From Thalassobius sp. Cn5-15 (lineage in GTDB: Bacteria > Pseudomonadota > Alphaproteobacteria > Rhodobacterales > Rhodobacteraceae): DNA of 64,000 nt. The first letter of the stretch is position 1, and every line of letters begins with the position of its first letter. Under the pieces are notes generated by a model. It was not told the DNA's origin. It ran no database searches and saw only the letters and a program-made list of their open reading frames with translations. Position numbers and translations under genes: made by a program. Below are positions 17,297-27,408 of this stretch, in pieces. Location: the NCBI RefSeq assembly GCF_022347685.1, contig NZ_JAKRGF010000003.1, positions 186,001 through 250,000 of the forward strand. The letters run 5' to 3'.

Positions 17297-19171
17297 TCAC
17301 TGGCTTTCACCGGAATCCATCAAGTTTCCTTCAGCCTCCTGCGCAGCTTCGCCCAAGAAACCACCCGATTGCCGCGCCCACAGCCCTGCATAGACACCGT
17401 CGCGCGCCAATAGGGCCTCATGAGTGCCCTCTTCGATCACGCGACCCTGATCCATAACCACAATCCGGTCCATCTGCGCAATGGTGGACAGGCGGTGAGC
17501 AATGGCAATCACCGTCTTTCCCTGCATCAGACCAAACAATGTATCCTGAATCGCAGCCTCCACCTCACTATCCAGCGCCGATGTCGCCTCATCCAGCACC
17601 AGAATCGGCGCATCCTTCAGAATCACCCGCGCAATGGCGATCCGCTGACGCTGACCGCCGGACAGCTTCACCCCACGTTCACCTACATGCGCGTTGTAGC
17701 CCGTGCGCCCCTTAGGATCCTGCAGCGTGGTGATGAAATCATGTGCCTCTGCCCGTTGGGCGGCGGCGATCATTTCCTCTTCACTCGCCGACTGGCGGCC
17801 AAACAGGATGTTAGCGCGGATTGACCGGTGCAACAGCGAATTGTCTTGCGACACCATGCCGATCTGCTGACGCAGCGAGGTTTGATTGACCGACACAACA
17901 TCCTGCCCGTCGATCAGAATCTGCCCCGCCTCTGCATCGCGGAACCGCAGCAACAGATTAACGAGCGAGGATTTACCTGCCCCAGAGCGACCGACCAATC
18001 CGACCTTTTCACCCGGTTTGATTGACAGGTTCACATGGTCCAGACCACCACGCCCTTTACCATAGTGGTGACTGACATCGCGAAACTCGATACCGGCCTG
18101 GTTGACCTGCAACTTCGGCGCATCCGCAGCGTCGGTCACATCATGGTGCACCGCAACCGATTGCAACCCCTCACGGATCACCCCCGCATGTTCAAACAGC
18201 CGCACCGTGACCCACATGATCCAGCCCGACATACCATTGAGACGGATCGTCAGGGCAGAGGCCGCAGCCACCTCCCCTACAGAAATCACACCACGCGACC
18301 ACAGCCAGATCGCCGGGCTAAGCATACCGAGGATCAGCACGCCGTTGATAACGTTGAGGCCAAAGCTCAACTCCGTCATCAGTCGCAGGAACCGTTGGAA
18401 CCGCAGGCGCAGCCGGCGCATGGCCGACAGGACATAGCGTTCTTCCGTCCCTTCATCGGCGAAGAGCTTGATAGTTTCGATATTCGAATAGGCATCGACC
18501 ACCCGCGCGGTGACCATCGACCGCGCACCGGACCACTTCTCAGACGCCACCGCAACGCGACGTGCGATGTAGCGCACATAAGCCACGTAAATCGCCACCC
18601 ACAAGATCAACGGCACCGCAAGCAGCGGGTGCACGCCAGACAGGATCAGCGCAGCAGATATCACATAGGTCAGCGCGTACCAGATGCCTTCAAACGCCAT
18701 ATAGGTGGCATCCTCTACCGCCGCGCCCATCTGCATAACGCGGTTCGACAAACGCCCCGCAAAGTCATTTTGGAAGAAGCTGGTCGATTGCCCCAGCAAA
18801 TGACGATGCGCCCGCCAACGCACCTGTTCCTGCATGTTGCCAGCCAGAAGCTGTTCCAGAAACAGGTGGTTCAACCCGATGAGCAAAGGCCGAATCGTCA
18901 GAATAAACAGGGCCGCCAGCATCAGCTCAGTGCCGTGACTATCAAACAGTTGCGCAGGTGTGTTGGCCCCAAGCAGGTCAATCAAGCGACCCGAATAAAA
19001 GATCAGGCCCGTTTCCACCAAAGCCACCAGAATGCCAGTGACCGCCATCACTCCCATCCATTTGCGGAACGGTCCCAGCTGCGTGTGCAGATAAGCCCAA
19101 AGAGTGCCGGGCGGGGTTTCGGCACGAAACGGGGCGAAAGGGTCAACAAGATTTTCAAAAAAACGGAACAT
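17297..19171 (-). CDS. ABC exporter, fused membrane and ATPase domains
   Basis: The 624-residue half-transporter has six membrane helices (about 35-320) followed by an ATPase domain with Walker A GRSGAGKSS, signature LSGGQRQRIAIARV, Walker B ILVLDEATSALD and the H-loop IAHRLST. The layout is that of MsbA/multidrug-type exporters (type IV ABC fold), working as a homodimer or with a second half-transporter. Substrate cannot be assigned: lipid, drug or peptide are all possible. No partner ABC gene lies next to it. A 145-base gap separates it from rpmB. Confidence 0.9.
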   Translation of the reverse strand: MFRFFENLVDPFAPFRAETPPGTLWAYLHTQLGPFRKWMGVMAVTGILVALVETGLIFYSGRLIDLLGANTPAQLFDSHGTELMLAALFILTIRPLLIGLNHLFLEQLLAGNMQEQVRWRAHRHLLGQSTSFFQNDFAGRLSNRVMQMGAAVEDATYMAFEGIWYALTYVISAALILSGVHPLLAVPLILWVAIYVAYVRYIARRVAVASEKWSGARSMVTARVVDAYSNIETIKLFADEGTEERYVLSAMRRLRLRFQRFLRLMTELSFGLNVINGVLILGMLSPAIWLWSRGVISVGEVAAASALTIRLNGMSGWIMWVTVRLFEHAGVIREGLQSVAVHHDVTDAADAPKLQVNQAGIEFRDVSHHYGKGRGGLDHVNLSIKPGEKVGLVGRSGAGKSSLVNLLLRFRDAEAGQILIDGQDVVSVNQTSLRQQIGMVSQDNSLLHRSIRANILFGRQSASEEEMIAAAQRAEAHDFITTLQDPKGRTGYNAHVGERGVKLSGGQRQRIAIARVILKDAPILVLDEATSALDSEVEAAIQDTLFGLMQGKTVIAIAHRLSTIAQMDRIVVMDQGRVIEEGTHEALLARDGVYAGLWARQSGGFLGEAAQEAEGNLMDSGESQ

Positions 19172-19453
19172 GGCTGGACCTCAAGGCGCGAAAACAACGG
19201 CGCGGAATATTCGGATGTTATGAAGGGTCAGTATAAAAACTGCGGGCAGTGATGTGCTGCGGCGGCACTCTCGTAAGGCCAGCCACATAGGGACGATGAC
19301 CTTAGATAAAGGTGGATCGAATTCCCTGATACATCTACGTGCCTCCGCCAGTTACAAGCACTTGATAGCGCAATCATGCTGCGCTGTCATTTGTTTTCTA
19401 TCTGTTACACTCGGGTGGCGCGCGCGCAAACTACGCGTCAGATTACGCCTGCC

Positions 19454-20434
19454 TTACTCTTTGGTCAGCGCATCCAGCATCTGCTGGGCGGCAGCCGTCG
19501 GGCTGGCCGCGCCTTGCGCCACCTCTTGGCCCAGCCGATCCATCGCAGTGCGGGCCCTTGGCGCTTGCAGTTGTGCCAATAGTGCCTGCTTCACCTCTTC
19601 CTCAAACCAGAAACGAGCCTGCGCGGCACGGCGACCGGCGAAATGGCCAGCCTCTCGCCGCCAATCAGTCAGCGCCTGCATCTCTTCCCAGGCTTTGGAC
19701 AACCCGTCCTCTTCCAGCGCCGACACCGTCATCGCCTTGGGGAAGCCTTCGGGATCCTGTGGGCGTTTGCGCAGCAGGCGCAGGGCACCGGAATAATCAG
19801 CGCAGGTGCGCGTGGCAGTGGCTTTTAGGTCACCATCGGCTTTGTTGATCAGAATGATATCGGCCATCTCCATGATACCACGCTTCACCCCCTGCAACTC
19901 ATCCCCGCCTGCAGGGGCCAGCAGCAGGATGAACAAATCCGACATCTCCGCCACCACAGTTTCAGACTGACCGACGCCAACGGTTTCAATCAAGATCACG
20001 TCAAACCCCGCCCCTTCACACAGCGCCACCGCCTCGCGGGTGCGCCGCGCGACGCCGCCCAGATGCGTCTGACTGGGCGAGGGACGGATGAAGGCATTGG
20101 GGTTGCGGCTGAGCCGCTCCATCCGCGTCTTATCTCCCAAAATCGAACCGCCAGAGCGCGCCGAACTGGGGTCCACCGCCAGAACAGCCACCCGCAGGCC
20201 CTGTTCGGTCAAAAAGGTGCCGAAACTTTCTATGAAGGTCGATTTACCCACCCCCGGAGTGCCGGACAGGCCAATGCGCAGCGCCTGACGGGGGGATTTC
20301 TGGCGGATCTCCTCAATCAGGGCGGCGGCGGTTTCACGATGATCAGCGCGGCTGCTTTCAACCAAGGTAATCGCCCGCGCCAATGCGCGTCGGTCCTGCG
20401 CCACAACCTTATCGCCTAAACCCTGAATATCCAT
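19454..20434 (-). CDS. meaB: Methylmalonyl-CoA mutase-associated GTPase MeaB
   Basis: A 326-residue G3E GTPase with P-loop GTPGVGKST, the metal/switch segment LAVDPSSARSGGSILGDKTRM, ETVGVGQSE and the specificity motif NKAD. MeaB/ArgK protects and loads adenosylcobalamin into methylmalonyl-CoA mutase. The mutase is not in the window, but methylmalonyl-CoA epimerase is at 44.2 kb, so the propionyl-CoA/ethylmalonyl-CoA route is likely present. The ATG at 20434 starts the family-typical MDIQGL segment; an upstream extension would overlap hrpB. Confidence 0.94.
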   Translation of the reverse strand: MDIQGLGDKVVAQDRRALARAITLVESSRADHRETAAALIEEIRQKSPRQALRIGLSGTPGVGKSTFIESFGTFLTEQGLRVAVLAVDPSSARSGGSILGDKTRMERLSRNPNAFIRPSPSQTHLGGVARRTREAVALCEGAGFDVILIETVGVGQSETVVAEMSDLFILLLAPAGGDELQGVKRGIMEMADIILINKADGDLKATATRTCADYSGALRLLRKRPQDPEGFPKAMTVSALEEDGLSKAWEEMQALTDWRREAGHFAGRRAAQARFWFEEEVKQALLAQLQAPRARTAMDRLGQEVAQGAASPTAAAQQMLDALTKE

Positions 20435-20568
20435 GCCCTGCCCCTCTCTTTCTACTGCCCGTGTTTCTGCCAATCTGACGTCCGCCTGTCTACAGTAACG
20501 TGCCGCGCCACTGGGTTTCGCGGCAACCACCGCTTTACCCACCCCGACTGTTGCGGGATAAGCGTCCC

Positions 20569-23025
20569 ATGACCCAAAAGATGCCCAAACTGCCCATCCA
20601 AGACGCTCTGCCTCAGCTGATCACCGCACTGTCGGATCAGGGGCGCGCTGTGCTGCAGGCGCCCCCCGGTGCCGGTAAGACCACCGTTGTGCCACTGGCA
20701 ATGCTGGAGGCGGGGCTGACAGAAGGCCGCATTCTGATGCTGGAGCCCCGCCGGCTTGCCGCCCGCGCGGCGGCAGAACGGATGGCAGATACGTTGGGGG
20801 AGCCACTCGGACAGACCGTCGGCTACCGCATTCGCGGTGAAAGCAAGCGGTCCGCCCAGACCCGCATCGAGGTGGTGACAGAAGGCATCCTGACCCGCAT
20901 GATTCAGTCCGACCCCGAGTTGAAAGGCATCGGTGCTGTCATCTTTGATGAATTTCACGAACGCTCCCTCACCGCCGACCTTGGCCTTGCGCTGTGTCTG
21001 GAAATTGCCGAAGCGCTGCGCGATGATCTGATCCTGCTGGCCATGTCAGCCACATTGGACGCTGCCCCCGTAGCGGCATTGATGGGCGATGTGCCTGTAA
21101 TCACATCCGAAGGCCGCGCCTATCCCGTGGACCTGAAATGGCTGGACCGCCCGCTGCCGCCAAAACACCGCCTGCCAGAGGAATGCGCCAAACTGGTTGC
21201 GCAGGCCGTATCGGAAAGCGAAGGCGGTGTTCTGGTTTTCCTCCCAGGCGAGGGAGAGATCCGGCGCACCGAGGCGTTACTGCGCGACCGCCTGCCGCCT
21301 GAGTGTTCGCTACACATGTTGTTTGGCGCGATGGAGTTTGCCAAGCAACGCGCCGCAATCGAACCCGCGAGACAAGGCCGCAAGGTTGTGCTGGCGACCT
21401 CCATCGCGGAAACCTCGTTGACCATTCAGGATGTCCGCGTCGTGGTCGACGCTGGCCGGGCAAGGCGCGCCCGTTTTGATCCCGGGTCAGGCATGTCGCG
21501 ACTGGTGACCGAGAAAGTGACCAAGGCCGAGGCCACCCAGCGCGCAGGTCGGGCAGGCCGTGTGGCGGAGGGCACCTGTTATCGCCTGTGGACCAAGGGA
21601 GAAGAGGGCGGCTTGCACCCCTTCCCCCCTACCGAAATTGACACCGCCGACCTGTCCGGTCTGGCGCTGGAACTGGCACTGTGGGGCGCAGGACCGGAAG
21701 ATCTGCCTTTCCTCACCCCACCCAATGCGGGCACCTTTGCCGAGGCGCAGGCGCTGTTGCGGATGCTGGGGGCATTAGATGCACAGGGGCGGATTACCGA
21801 TCACGGTCGTCAGATCGCCGCCCTGCCCCTACACCCACGTCTGGCCCATATGCTAACCGTTGCTGGTCCTGACGCAGCACCCATTGCGGCGCTGCTGGCC
21901 GACCGCGATCCGCTGGCCCGCTCTGCGCCCGCCGATCTATCCCTGCGCATCGCCGCTATCCGCGATTTCCGCGCCTATAGCGACCGCCATCCCCATGCCG
22001 CCAATCGCGGCGCAGTGGAAAGAATCAAGCAAGAAGCTAAACGTCTGGCGCGACAAGCAGGCAAGCCCGCAGAACAATATACAGACGCCGAAATGGCCGC
22101 CCTCGCCTACCCCGACCGCATCGGATTGCGGCGAAAGGGGGATGCGGCACGCTTTGTCCTCTCTGGCGGTAAAGGCGCGGTGATGGAGGATCACGACCCA
22201 CTGGCCAGCAGTCGGTTGATCGTGGCCACCGACCTAGACGGTAACCCGCGCGAAGCCAAAGCGCGTCAGGCGATCCAGATCTCTGAGGCAGAGCTGCGTA
22301 ATCTCTTTGCCGCCCAGATCGCTTGGGTCGACAGCTGCAACTGGTCGAAACGCGAACGCCGCGTGATCGCACGACAGCAGGAACGGCTGGGCACCATCGC
22401 GCTAGATGACCGGATCTGGAAAGATGCGCCCGAGGATGCCGTAACCATGGCCATGCTGGAGGGTGTGCGCGATCTGGGGCTGCGACCAACGGATGCCGCA
22501 AAGAGGTTCATCGCGCGGGTGATGTTGGTGCGCGACACCCTGCCTGATCTGCCCGACATGTCAGAGGCTGTGCTGATCGACACGATCGACGACTGGCTGC
22601 TGCCGCATCTGGGCGGGGTCAAAACCGCCGATCAGTGGAAGAAGTTTGATATCCTAAATGCCCTGCGCGCCATGCTGGACTGGAATCAGATGCAGGCACT
22701 GGACCGCGCTGCACCTGCGTATTTCACGACGCCGCTGGGGCGTCAGATCCCAATTGATTATTCCGGCGAGGTGCCAGAAATCAGCCTGCGCCTACAGGAA
22801 ATGTTCGGTCAGAAGACACACCCACTGGTGGGACGCACGCCCTTGCGCGTGACCCTTCTGTCCCCCGCGCAGCGCCCCGTCCAAACCACAATGGACATCC
22901 CCGGTTTCTGGGCCAGTTCCTACGCCGATGTGCGCAAAGACATGCGCGGCCGCTATCCCAAACACCCCTGGCCCGAAGATCCAACAGAGGCTGACCCGAC
23001 ACTGCGTGCAAAACGTCGCAATTGA
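20569..23025 (+). CDS. hrpB: ATP-dependent helicase HrpB
   Basis: This DExH-box helicase of about 818 residues has motif I APPGAGKTT, motif II DEFHER, motif III SATLD and motif VI TQRAGRAGRV, followed by the HA2 region and the HrpB-specific C-terminal domain (ending YPKHPWPEDP). HrpB is widespread in proteobacteria; an RNA substrate is assumed but its job is poorly defined. I chose ATG 20569 because the N-terminal MPKLPIQDALP is family-typical and an upstream start would overlap meaB. Divergent from meaB. Confidence 0.93.
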   Translation: MTQKMPKLPIQDALPQLITALSDQGRAVLQAPPGAGKTTVVPLAMLEAGLTEGRILMLEPRRLAARAAAERMADTLGEPLGQTVGYRIRGESKRSAQTRIEVVTEGILTRMIQSDPELKGIGAVIFDEFHERSLTADLGLALCLEIAEALRDDLILLAMSATLDAAPVAALMGDVPVITSEGRAYPVDLKWLDRPLPPKHRLPEECAKLVAQAVSESEGGVLVFLPGEGEIRRTEALLRDRLPPECSLHMLFGAMEFAKQRAAIEPARQGRKVVLATSIAETSLTIQDVRVVVDAGRARRARFDPGSGMSRLVTEKVTKAEATQRAGRAGRVAEGTCYRLWTKGEEGGLHPFPPTEIDTADLSGLALELALWGAGPEDLPFLTPPNAGTFAEAQALLRMLGALDAQGRITDHGRQIAALPLHPRLAHMLTVAGPDAAPIAALLADRDPLARSAPADLSLRIAAIRDFRAYSDRHPHAANRGAVERIKQEAKRLARQAGKPAEQYTDAEMAALAYPDRIGLRRKGDAARFVLSGGKGAVMEDHDPLASSRLIVATDLDGNPREAKARQAIQISEAELRNLFAAQIAWVDSCNWSKRERRVIARQQERLGTIALDDRIWKDAPEDAVTMAMLEGVRDLGLRPTDAAKRFIARVMLVRDTLPDLPDMSEAVLIDTIDDWLLPHLGGVKTADQWKKFDILNALRAMLDWNQMQALDRAAPAYFTTPLGRQIPIDYSGEVPEISLRLQEMFGQKTHPLVGRTPLRVTLLSPAQRPVQTTMDIPGFWASSYADVRKDMRGRYPKHPWPEDPTEADPTLRAKRRN

Positions 23026-23144
23026 GGCACTTCTTTAAAGAAGCATTCCAGTTGCACTTTTCCTCTATGTCATAATTCCTATATATTAATACGTGTATAA
23101 CAGAGGCTACACAGCGCGAGCAGTTAGAACCGACGCCAAAAACG

Positions 23145-23603
23145 ATGCAAAAAACCGTGCGCAAAGCTTGGAACGAATATGTTCAACCCCTTCTTTACCG
23201 TCCCCCGCAAGTGCAGGTGGCGGCCATGCCCGTGCGCGGTAAGGGCCGCGACAAAGAAGTGCTGCTGATCACCTCACGCGGGACAGGTCGCTGGATCATT
23301 CCCAAAGGCTGGCCAATGGCGGGCAAAACCGACGCCGAAGCCGCTGCGCAGGAAGCCTGGGAAGAGGCCGGTATAAAACCGCAGAAAATTTCGCCCAAGC
23401 CGATCGGCAGCTATCGCTACGCCAAGGCTGGCGCGCAAGGCATCGTCACCCCGATTGAGGCCCATGTGTATCTGCTGAAAGTGGACAGCCTTGCCAAAAC
23501 CTACCCCGAGTTGGGTCAGCGCCGCCGCAAGTGGTTCACCCCCGCAGAAGCCGCCGAGCGGGTGGACGAAATGGGGCTGAAAGATCTGCTGCTACGTTTG
23601 TAA
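23145..23603 (+). CDS. Nudix hydrolase (diphosphoinositol-phosphohydrolase-like)
   Basis: The 152-residue protein has a Nudix fold with the segment RWIIPKGWPMAGK followed by QEAWEEAGI. Aligned to the Nudix box GX5EX7REUXEEXGU, the catalytic EE pair and final G are kept, but the first Glu is Lys and the Arg is Gln. I recall the GWPM subfamily in alphaproteobacteria as resembling diphosphoinositol or dinucleoside polyphosphate hydrolases. The substrate cannot be called. An A+T-rich stretch of about 110 bases precedes it. Confidence 0.87.
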   Translation: MQKTVRKAWNEYVQPLLYRPPQVQVAAMPVRGKGRDKEVLLITSRGTGRWIIPKGWPMAGKTDAEAAAQEAWEEAGIKPQKISPKPIGSYRYAKAGAQGIVTPIEAHVYLLKVDSLAKTYPELGQRRRKWFTPAEAAERVDEMGLKDLLLRL

Positions 23604-23689
23604 CGTTTTTTTGTAACTTTTGTGACGAATCCCTTGCCTAAAAGAGCCATGGCCACTAGGCCGCTGGCAACTTTTGCAAGGTGACTGTC

Positions 23690-25168
23690 ATGAGCGACCA
23701 ACCAACCGGAAAAAACTGGCCCACACTCGACAAGGATCTGGGGCGCATTTCGCAATTCGAACGGGCTGCGGGCTATATCGCACGCCCTTATATCGCCCCG
23801 GGGATCGCGCTGATCTTCATCCTGCTGGCAGGTCTGGCCGCCAGCGTTTTCTTTGGCGGTGCGTCGGGGTCGATCATTGTTGTCGTCGCCGCCGCCTTTG
23901 GCGCTTATATGGCGCTAAATATCGGCGCCAACGACGTGGCCAACAACATGGGTCCCGCAGTAGGGGCCAACGCGCTGACCATGGGTGGCGCGATCATCAT
24001 CGCCGCCATTTTTGAAAGCGCAGGCGCGCTGCTGGCGGGGGGCGATGTGGTGTCCACCATCTCCAAAGGCATCATTGATCCCGCAGGCATTCAGGACAGC
24101 GATGTCTTTGTCTGGGCGATGATGGCAGCGCTGGTTTCCTCTGCCCTTTGGGTGAATCTTGCAACTTGGGTTGGCGCACCGGTCTCCACCACCCACTCCG
24201 TCGTCGGCGGCGTGATGGGCGCAGGCATCGCTGCGGCGGGCATGGCGGCTGTGAACTGGCCTACAATGGGTAAAATCGCGGCCAGCTGGGTAATTTCGCC
24301 GGTGCTGGGCGGCGTGATTGCTGCGGCTTTCCTCGCCTTCATCAAGGCCCGCATCGTCTACCAAGAAGATAAAATCGCCGCCGCCCGTCGCTGGGTGCCG
24401 GTGCTGATCGCGATCATGGCTGCCGCCTTTGCCGCCTACCTGTCGCTGAAGGGCCTGAAAAAGATCATCAAGATCGATATCACCACCGCCCTGCTGATCG
24501 GTCTTGGCATGGGTGTGCTGAGCTACGTGATGTCCAAACCGCTGATCCGTCGCCAGTCCGAAGGTCTGGAAAACCGCAACAAGTCGCTGAAAGTGGTCTT
24601 TGCCATGCCGCTGGTCTTCTCTGCGGCGATGCTGTCCTTTGCCCATGGCGCCAACGATGTGGCCAACGCGGTTGGCCCGCTGGCGGCAATTGTGCACGCA
24701 ATCGAGTTCGGCGACTTTGCGGCCAAAGTGACGATCCCCAGCTGGGTGATGATCATCGGCGCCTTCGGTATCTCCTTCGGCCTGTTCCTGTTCGGTCCGA
24801 AACTGATCCGCATGGTCGGCAACCAGATCACCAAACTGAACCCGATGCGCGCCTACTGTGTCGCGCTTTCGGCAGCGATCACCGTTATTGTGGCCAGTTG
24901 GCTGGGCCTGCCGGTTTCGTCGACGCACATTGCCGTGGGCGGTGTGTTCGGTGTTGGTTTTTATCGCGAATGGCATATGGAACGCCGCCGTCAGCGCAAT
25001 CTGGCCACCAAAGCGGTGAAGCCCGTGACCGCCGAGGAGCGTCGTCGCCGCAAGCTGGTGCGCCGGTCCCACTTCATGACCATTGTGGCCGCTTGGGTCA
25101 TCACCGTGCCTGCCGCTGCGGGTATGTCGGCCGCGATCTTTACCCTGCTCTACTCCATCGCAGGCTAA
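23690..25168 (+). CDS. Inorganic phosphate transporter, PiT family
   Basis: This 492-residue membrane protein has the duplicated PiT signature: GANDVANNMGPAVGA in the N-terminal half and GANDVANAVGPLA in the C-terminal half, with a hydrophilic loop between. About 10-12 helices are visible. PiT carriers import phosphate, often as metal-phosphate, using the proton or sodium gradient. ATG 23690 is preferred over an in-frame GTG three codons upstream because AAGGTGA lies directly before it. No PhoU-like gene is adjacent. Confidence 0.94.
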   Translation: MSDQPTGKNWPTLDKDLGRISQFERAAGYIARPYIAPGIALIFILLAGLAASVFFGGASGSIIVVVAAAFGAYMALNIGANDVANNMGPAVGANALTMGGAIIIAAIFESAGALLAGGDVVSTISKGIIDPAGIQDSDVFVWAMMAALVSSALWVNLATWVGAPVSTTHSVVGGVMGAGIAAAGMAAVNWPTMGKIAASWVISPVLGGVIAAAFLAFIKARIVYQEDKIAAARRWVPVLIAIMAAAFAAYLSLKGLKKIIKIDITTALLIGLGMGVLSYVMSKPLIRRQSEGLENRNKSLKVVFAMPLVFSAAMLSFAHGANDVANAVGPLAAIVHAIEFGDFAAKVTIPSWVMIIGAFGISFGLFLFGPKLIRMVGNQITKLNPMRAYCVALSAAITVIVASWLGLPVSSTHIAVGGVFGVGFYREWHMERRRQRNLATKAVKPVTAEERRRRKLVRRSHFMTIVAAWVITVPAAAGMSAAIFTLLYSIAG

Positions 25169-25193
25169 GCCGCACACATATTGACAGAACAAC

Positions 25194-25226
25194 AAAGGGC
25201 GGCCTAATCGAAGCCGCCCTTTTTTA
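25194..25226 (+). terminator. Strong terminator between pit and argF
   Basis: AAAGGGCGGC and GCCGCCCTTT form a ten-base-pair stem followed by TTTTTT. The complement also begins with an A-rich run, so it can serve both convergent genes. Confidence 0.88.
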
Positions 25227-25247
25227 TGGTGCTACACGGTGGTGTGC

Positions 25248-26174
25248 TTACTTACCAAGACACCAGCGCATTACTGCCTTCTGCGCATGAAGACGATTTT
25301 CGGCTTCATCAAAGATGACCGAATGCGGACCGTCCATCACAGCGCTAGTCGCCTCATCATCACGGTGGGCAGGCAGGCAGTGCATGAACAGTGCGTCAGG
25401 TTTGGCGTGGCTCATCAGCGCCTCGTTCACCTGATAGGGGCGCAACTGATTATGGCGGCGTTCCTTGGCCGACTGCGGGTCGTGCATACTGACCCAAGTG
25501 TCGGTGACCACCAAATCGGCGCCTTCAACAGCGGCAAGGGGATCGCGCATGATCTCAACCTTTGAACCTTTAGCGCGGGCCTCTTCAACAAAAACCATTT
25601 CGGGATCCAGCGTTTCTGGACCGGCAAAGGTCAGATCAAAGCCGAACTGCCCCGCAGCGTGCGCGAAAGAGGCAAAGACGTTGTTGCCGTCACCACACCA
25701 GACCACCTTCTTGCCTTTAATCGAGCCGCGGTGTTCTTCAAACGTCAGGATATCAGCCATGATCTGGCAGGGGTGGGTGCGATCAGTCAGACCGTTGATC
25801 ACTGGCACGGTGGCGTATTCCGCCATTTCCAGCAGCGTCTGTTCCTCAAACGTACGGATCATGATCAGATCCACATACCGGCTGAGGACACGGGCTGTGT
25901 CGGCAATGGTTTCACCGTGGCCCAGCTGCATGTCAGTGCCGGACAGCACCATGGTCTGACCGCCCATCTGGCGCACGCCCACATCAAAGCTGACACGCGT
26001 CCGGGTCGAAGGTTTTTCAAAGATCAGCGCGACCATATGATCCTTCAGCGGCAGGTCAGCGTCCGGCGTGCCTTTGGGCAGGCCATGACGCGCTTCTTTG
26101 GCGGAACGCGCTGTGTCGATCATGGTCCGCAGATCGGCAGGGTCGGTTTTGTGAATATCAAGGAAGTGGTTCAT
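25248..26174 (-). CDS. argF: Ornithine carbamoyltransferase
   Basis: The 308-residue enzyme has the carbamoyl-phosphate site FEKPSTRTR, the HPCQIMAD motif and the ornithine-binding FMHCLPAHR near the C-terminus; DTWVSM supports OTC rather than aspartate carbamoyltransferase. It makes citrulline from ornithine and carbamoyl phosphate in arginine synthesis. It lies 64 bases downstream of argD on the same strand, so argD-argF form an operon. carB, which supplies carbamoyl phosphate, is 10 kb away. Confidence 0.97.
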   Translation of the reverse strand: MNHFLDIHKTDPADLRTMIDTARSAKEARHGLPKGTPDADLPLKDHMVALIFEKPSTRTRVSFDVGVRQMGGQTMVLSGTDMQLGHGETIADTARVLSRYVDLIMIRTFEEQTLLEMAEYATVPVINGLTDRTHPCQIMADILTFEEHRGSIKGKKVVWCGDGNNVFASFAHAAGQFGFDLTFAGPETLDPEMVFVEEARAKGSKVEIMRDPLAAVEGADLVVTDTWVSMHDPQSAKERRHNQLRPYQVNEALMSHAKPDALFMHCLPAHRDDEATSAVMDGPHSVIFDEAENRLHAQKAVMRWCLGK

Positions 26175-26238
26175 ATCATCGTCTTTCTTGAGGCGAGGCG
26201 CGATCTATCGGCCCTCGCATATCTGTCAAACTCTTGGC

Positions 26239-27408
26239 TTAGCCGAGGCTCTTGGCCGCGGCATCAAGGCGGGTGATCGCCTCGTCAATTTCATTGTCGC
26301 TGAGCGTCAGAGGCGGCAGCAAACGGATCACATTGTCGGCGGCGGGGACGGTGATCACCTCATTGGCGTAACCGGCATTCACAACGTCGATGTTCACGGC
26401 TCTGCACTTCAGACCCAGCATCAGACCGGTGCCGCGTACCTCTTCGAACACTTCGGGGTTTTCGGCCACCAGCCCTTCAAGGCGCTGGCGCAACAGGCCC
26501 GCTTTGGCGCGCACACTGTCGAGGAATGCGGGGTCCGCGACAATTTCCATCACCTTGCTGCCCACGGCGCAGGCCAGTGGGTTGCCCCCGTAGGTGGACC
26601 CATGGGTGCCTGCAGTCATGCCGCTGGCAGCCTCCTCAGTGGCCAGAACCGCGCCCAGCGGGAAGCCTCCGCCGATACCTTTGGCAACCATCATGATGTC
26701 AGGCGTGATGCCTGCCCATTCATGGGCAAACAGTTTGCCAGTGCGGCCAACACCGCATTGCACCTCATCGAGGATCAAGAGCAGGTCGTGATCATTCGCG
26801 ATGGCCCGCAGCGCCTGCAGATCCGCATCCGCCATCGGGCGAATGCCGCCCTCACCCTGAACGGGTTCGACAAGAATAGCGCAGGTTTCATCGCCGATCG
26901 CGGCTCTTACCGCATCAAGATCGCCCCAAGGAAGCGATTTGAACCCGCCAAGCAAGGGACCGAAACCCTTGGTCATCTTCTCCGAACCAGCCGCCGCGAT
27001 GCCGGCAGAGGACCGACCGTGGAACGCGCCTTCAAAGGTCAGGATCTCTACTTTCTCTGGCAGGCCCTTCTCATACCAGTATTTGCGCGCCATTTTAACG
27101 GCAAGCTCGCAACTTTCGGTGCCGGAGTTGGTGAAAAACACTGTGTCCGCAAAGCTGTGATCGACCAGTTGGTCGGCCAGCGCCTGCTGCTGCGGTATCT
27201 GGTAAAGGTTCGACACATGCCAGAGGTTTTGCGCCTGCGTGCTCAGCACCTCCACCAAAGCCGGATGGGCGTGGCCCAGAGCGTTCACCGCGATACCCGC
27301 GCCCAGATCCAGAAAACGTCGCCCATCCGCCTCGATCAGCCAGCTGCCTTCGCCTTTAACGAAGGTCAAAGGGGCACGGGAATAGGTCGGCAAGACGGAA
27401 GCGATCAT
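26239..27408 (-). CDS. argD: Acetylornithine aminotransferase
   Basis: A class III PLP-dependent aminotransferase of 389 residues: the PLP phosphate site NSGTESCELAVKMAR, the LILDEVQCGVGRTG aspartate motif and the Schiff-base Lys in MMVAKGIGGGFPLG. It converts N-acetylglutamate semialdehyde to N-acetylornithine in arginine synthesis, and may double as succinyldiaminopimelate aminotransferase. First gene of the argD-argF operon. The family start MIASVLPTYSR is typical of alphaproteobacterial ArgD. Confidence 0.95.
   Translation of the reverse strand: MIASVLPTYSRAPLTFVKGEGSWLIEADGRRFLDLGAGIAVNALGHAHPALVEVLSTQAQNLWHVSNLYQIPQQQALADQLVDHSFADTVFFTNSGTESCELAVKMARKYWYEKGLPEKVEILTFEGAFHGRSSAGIAAAGSEKMTKGFGPLLGGFKSLPWGDLDAVRAAIGDETCAILVEPVQGEGGIRPMADADLQALRAIANDHDLLLILDEVQCGVGRTGKLFAHEWAGITPDIMMVAKGIGGGFPLGAVLATEEAASGMTAGTHGSTYGGNPLACAVGSKVMEIVADPAFLDSVRAKAGLLRQRLEGLVAENPEVFEEVRGTGLMLGLKCRAVNIDVVNAGYANEVITVPAADNVIRLLPPLTLSDNEIDEAITRLDAAAKSLG

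Noticed and set aside
18035-19252. 405-codon plus frame opposite the ABC exporter
   Set aside because: Gln/His/Arg-rich shadow of the exporter transmembrane region.
23915-25195. 426-codon minus frame opposite the phosphate transporter
   Set aside because: Low-complexity His/Asp/Gly-rich shadow; the plus strand carries both PiT signatures.
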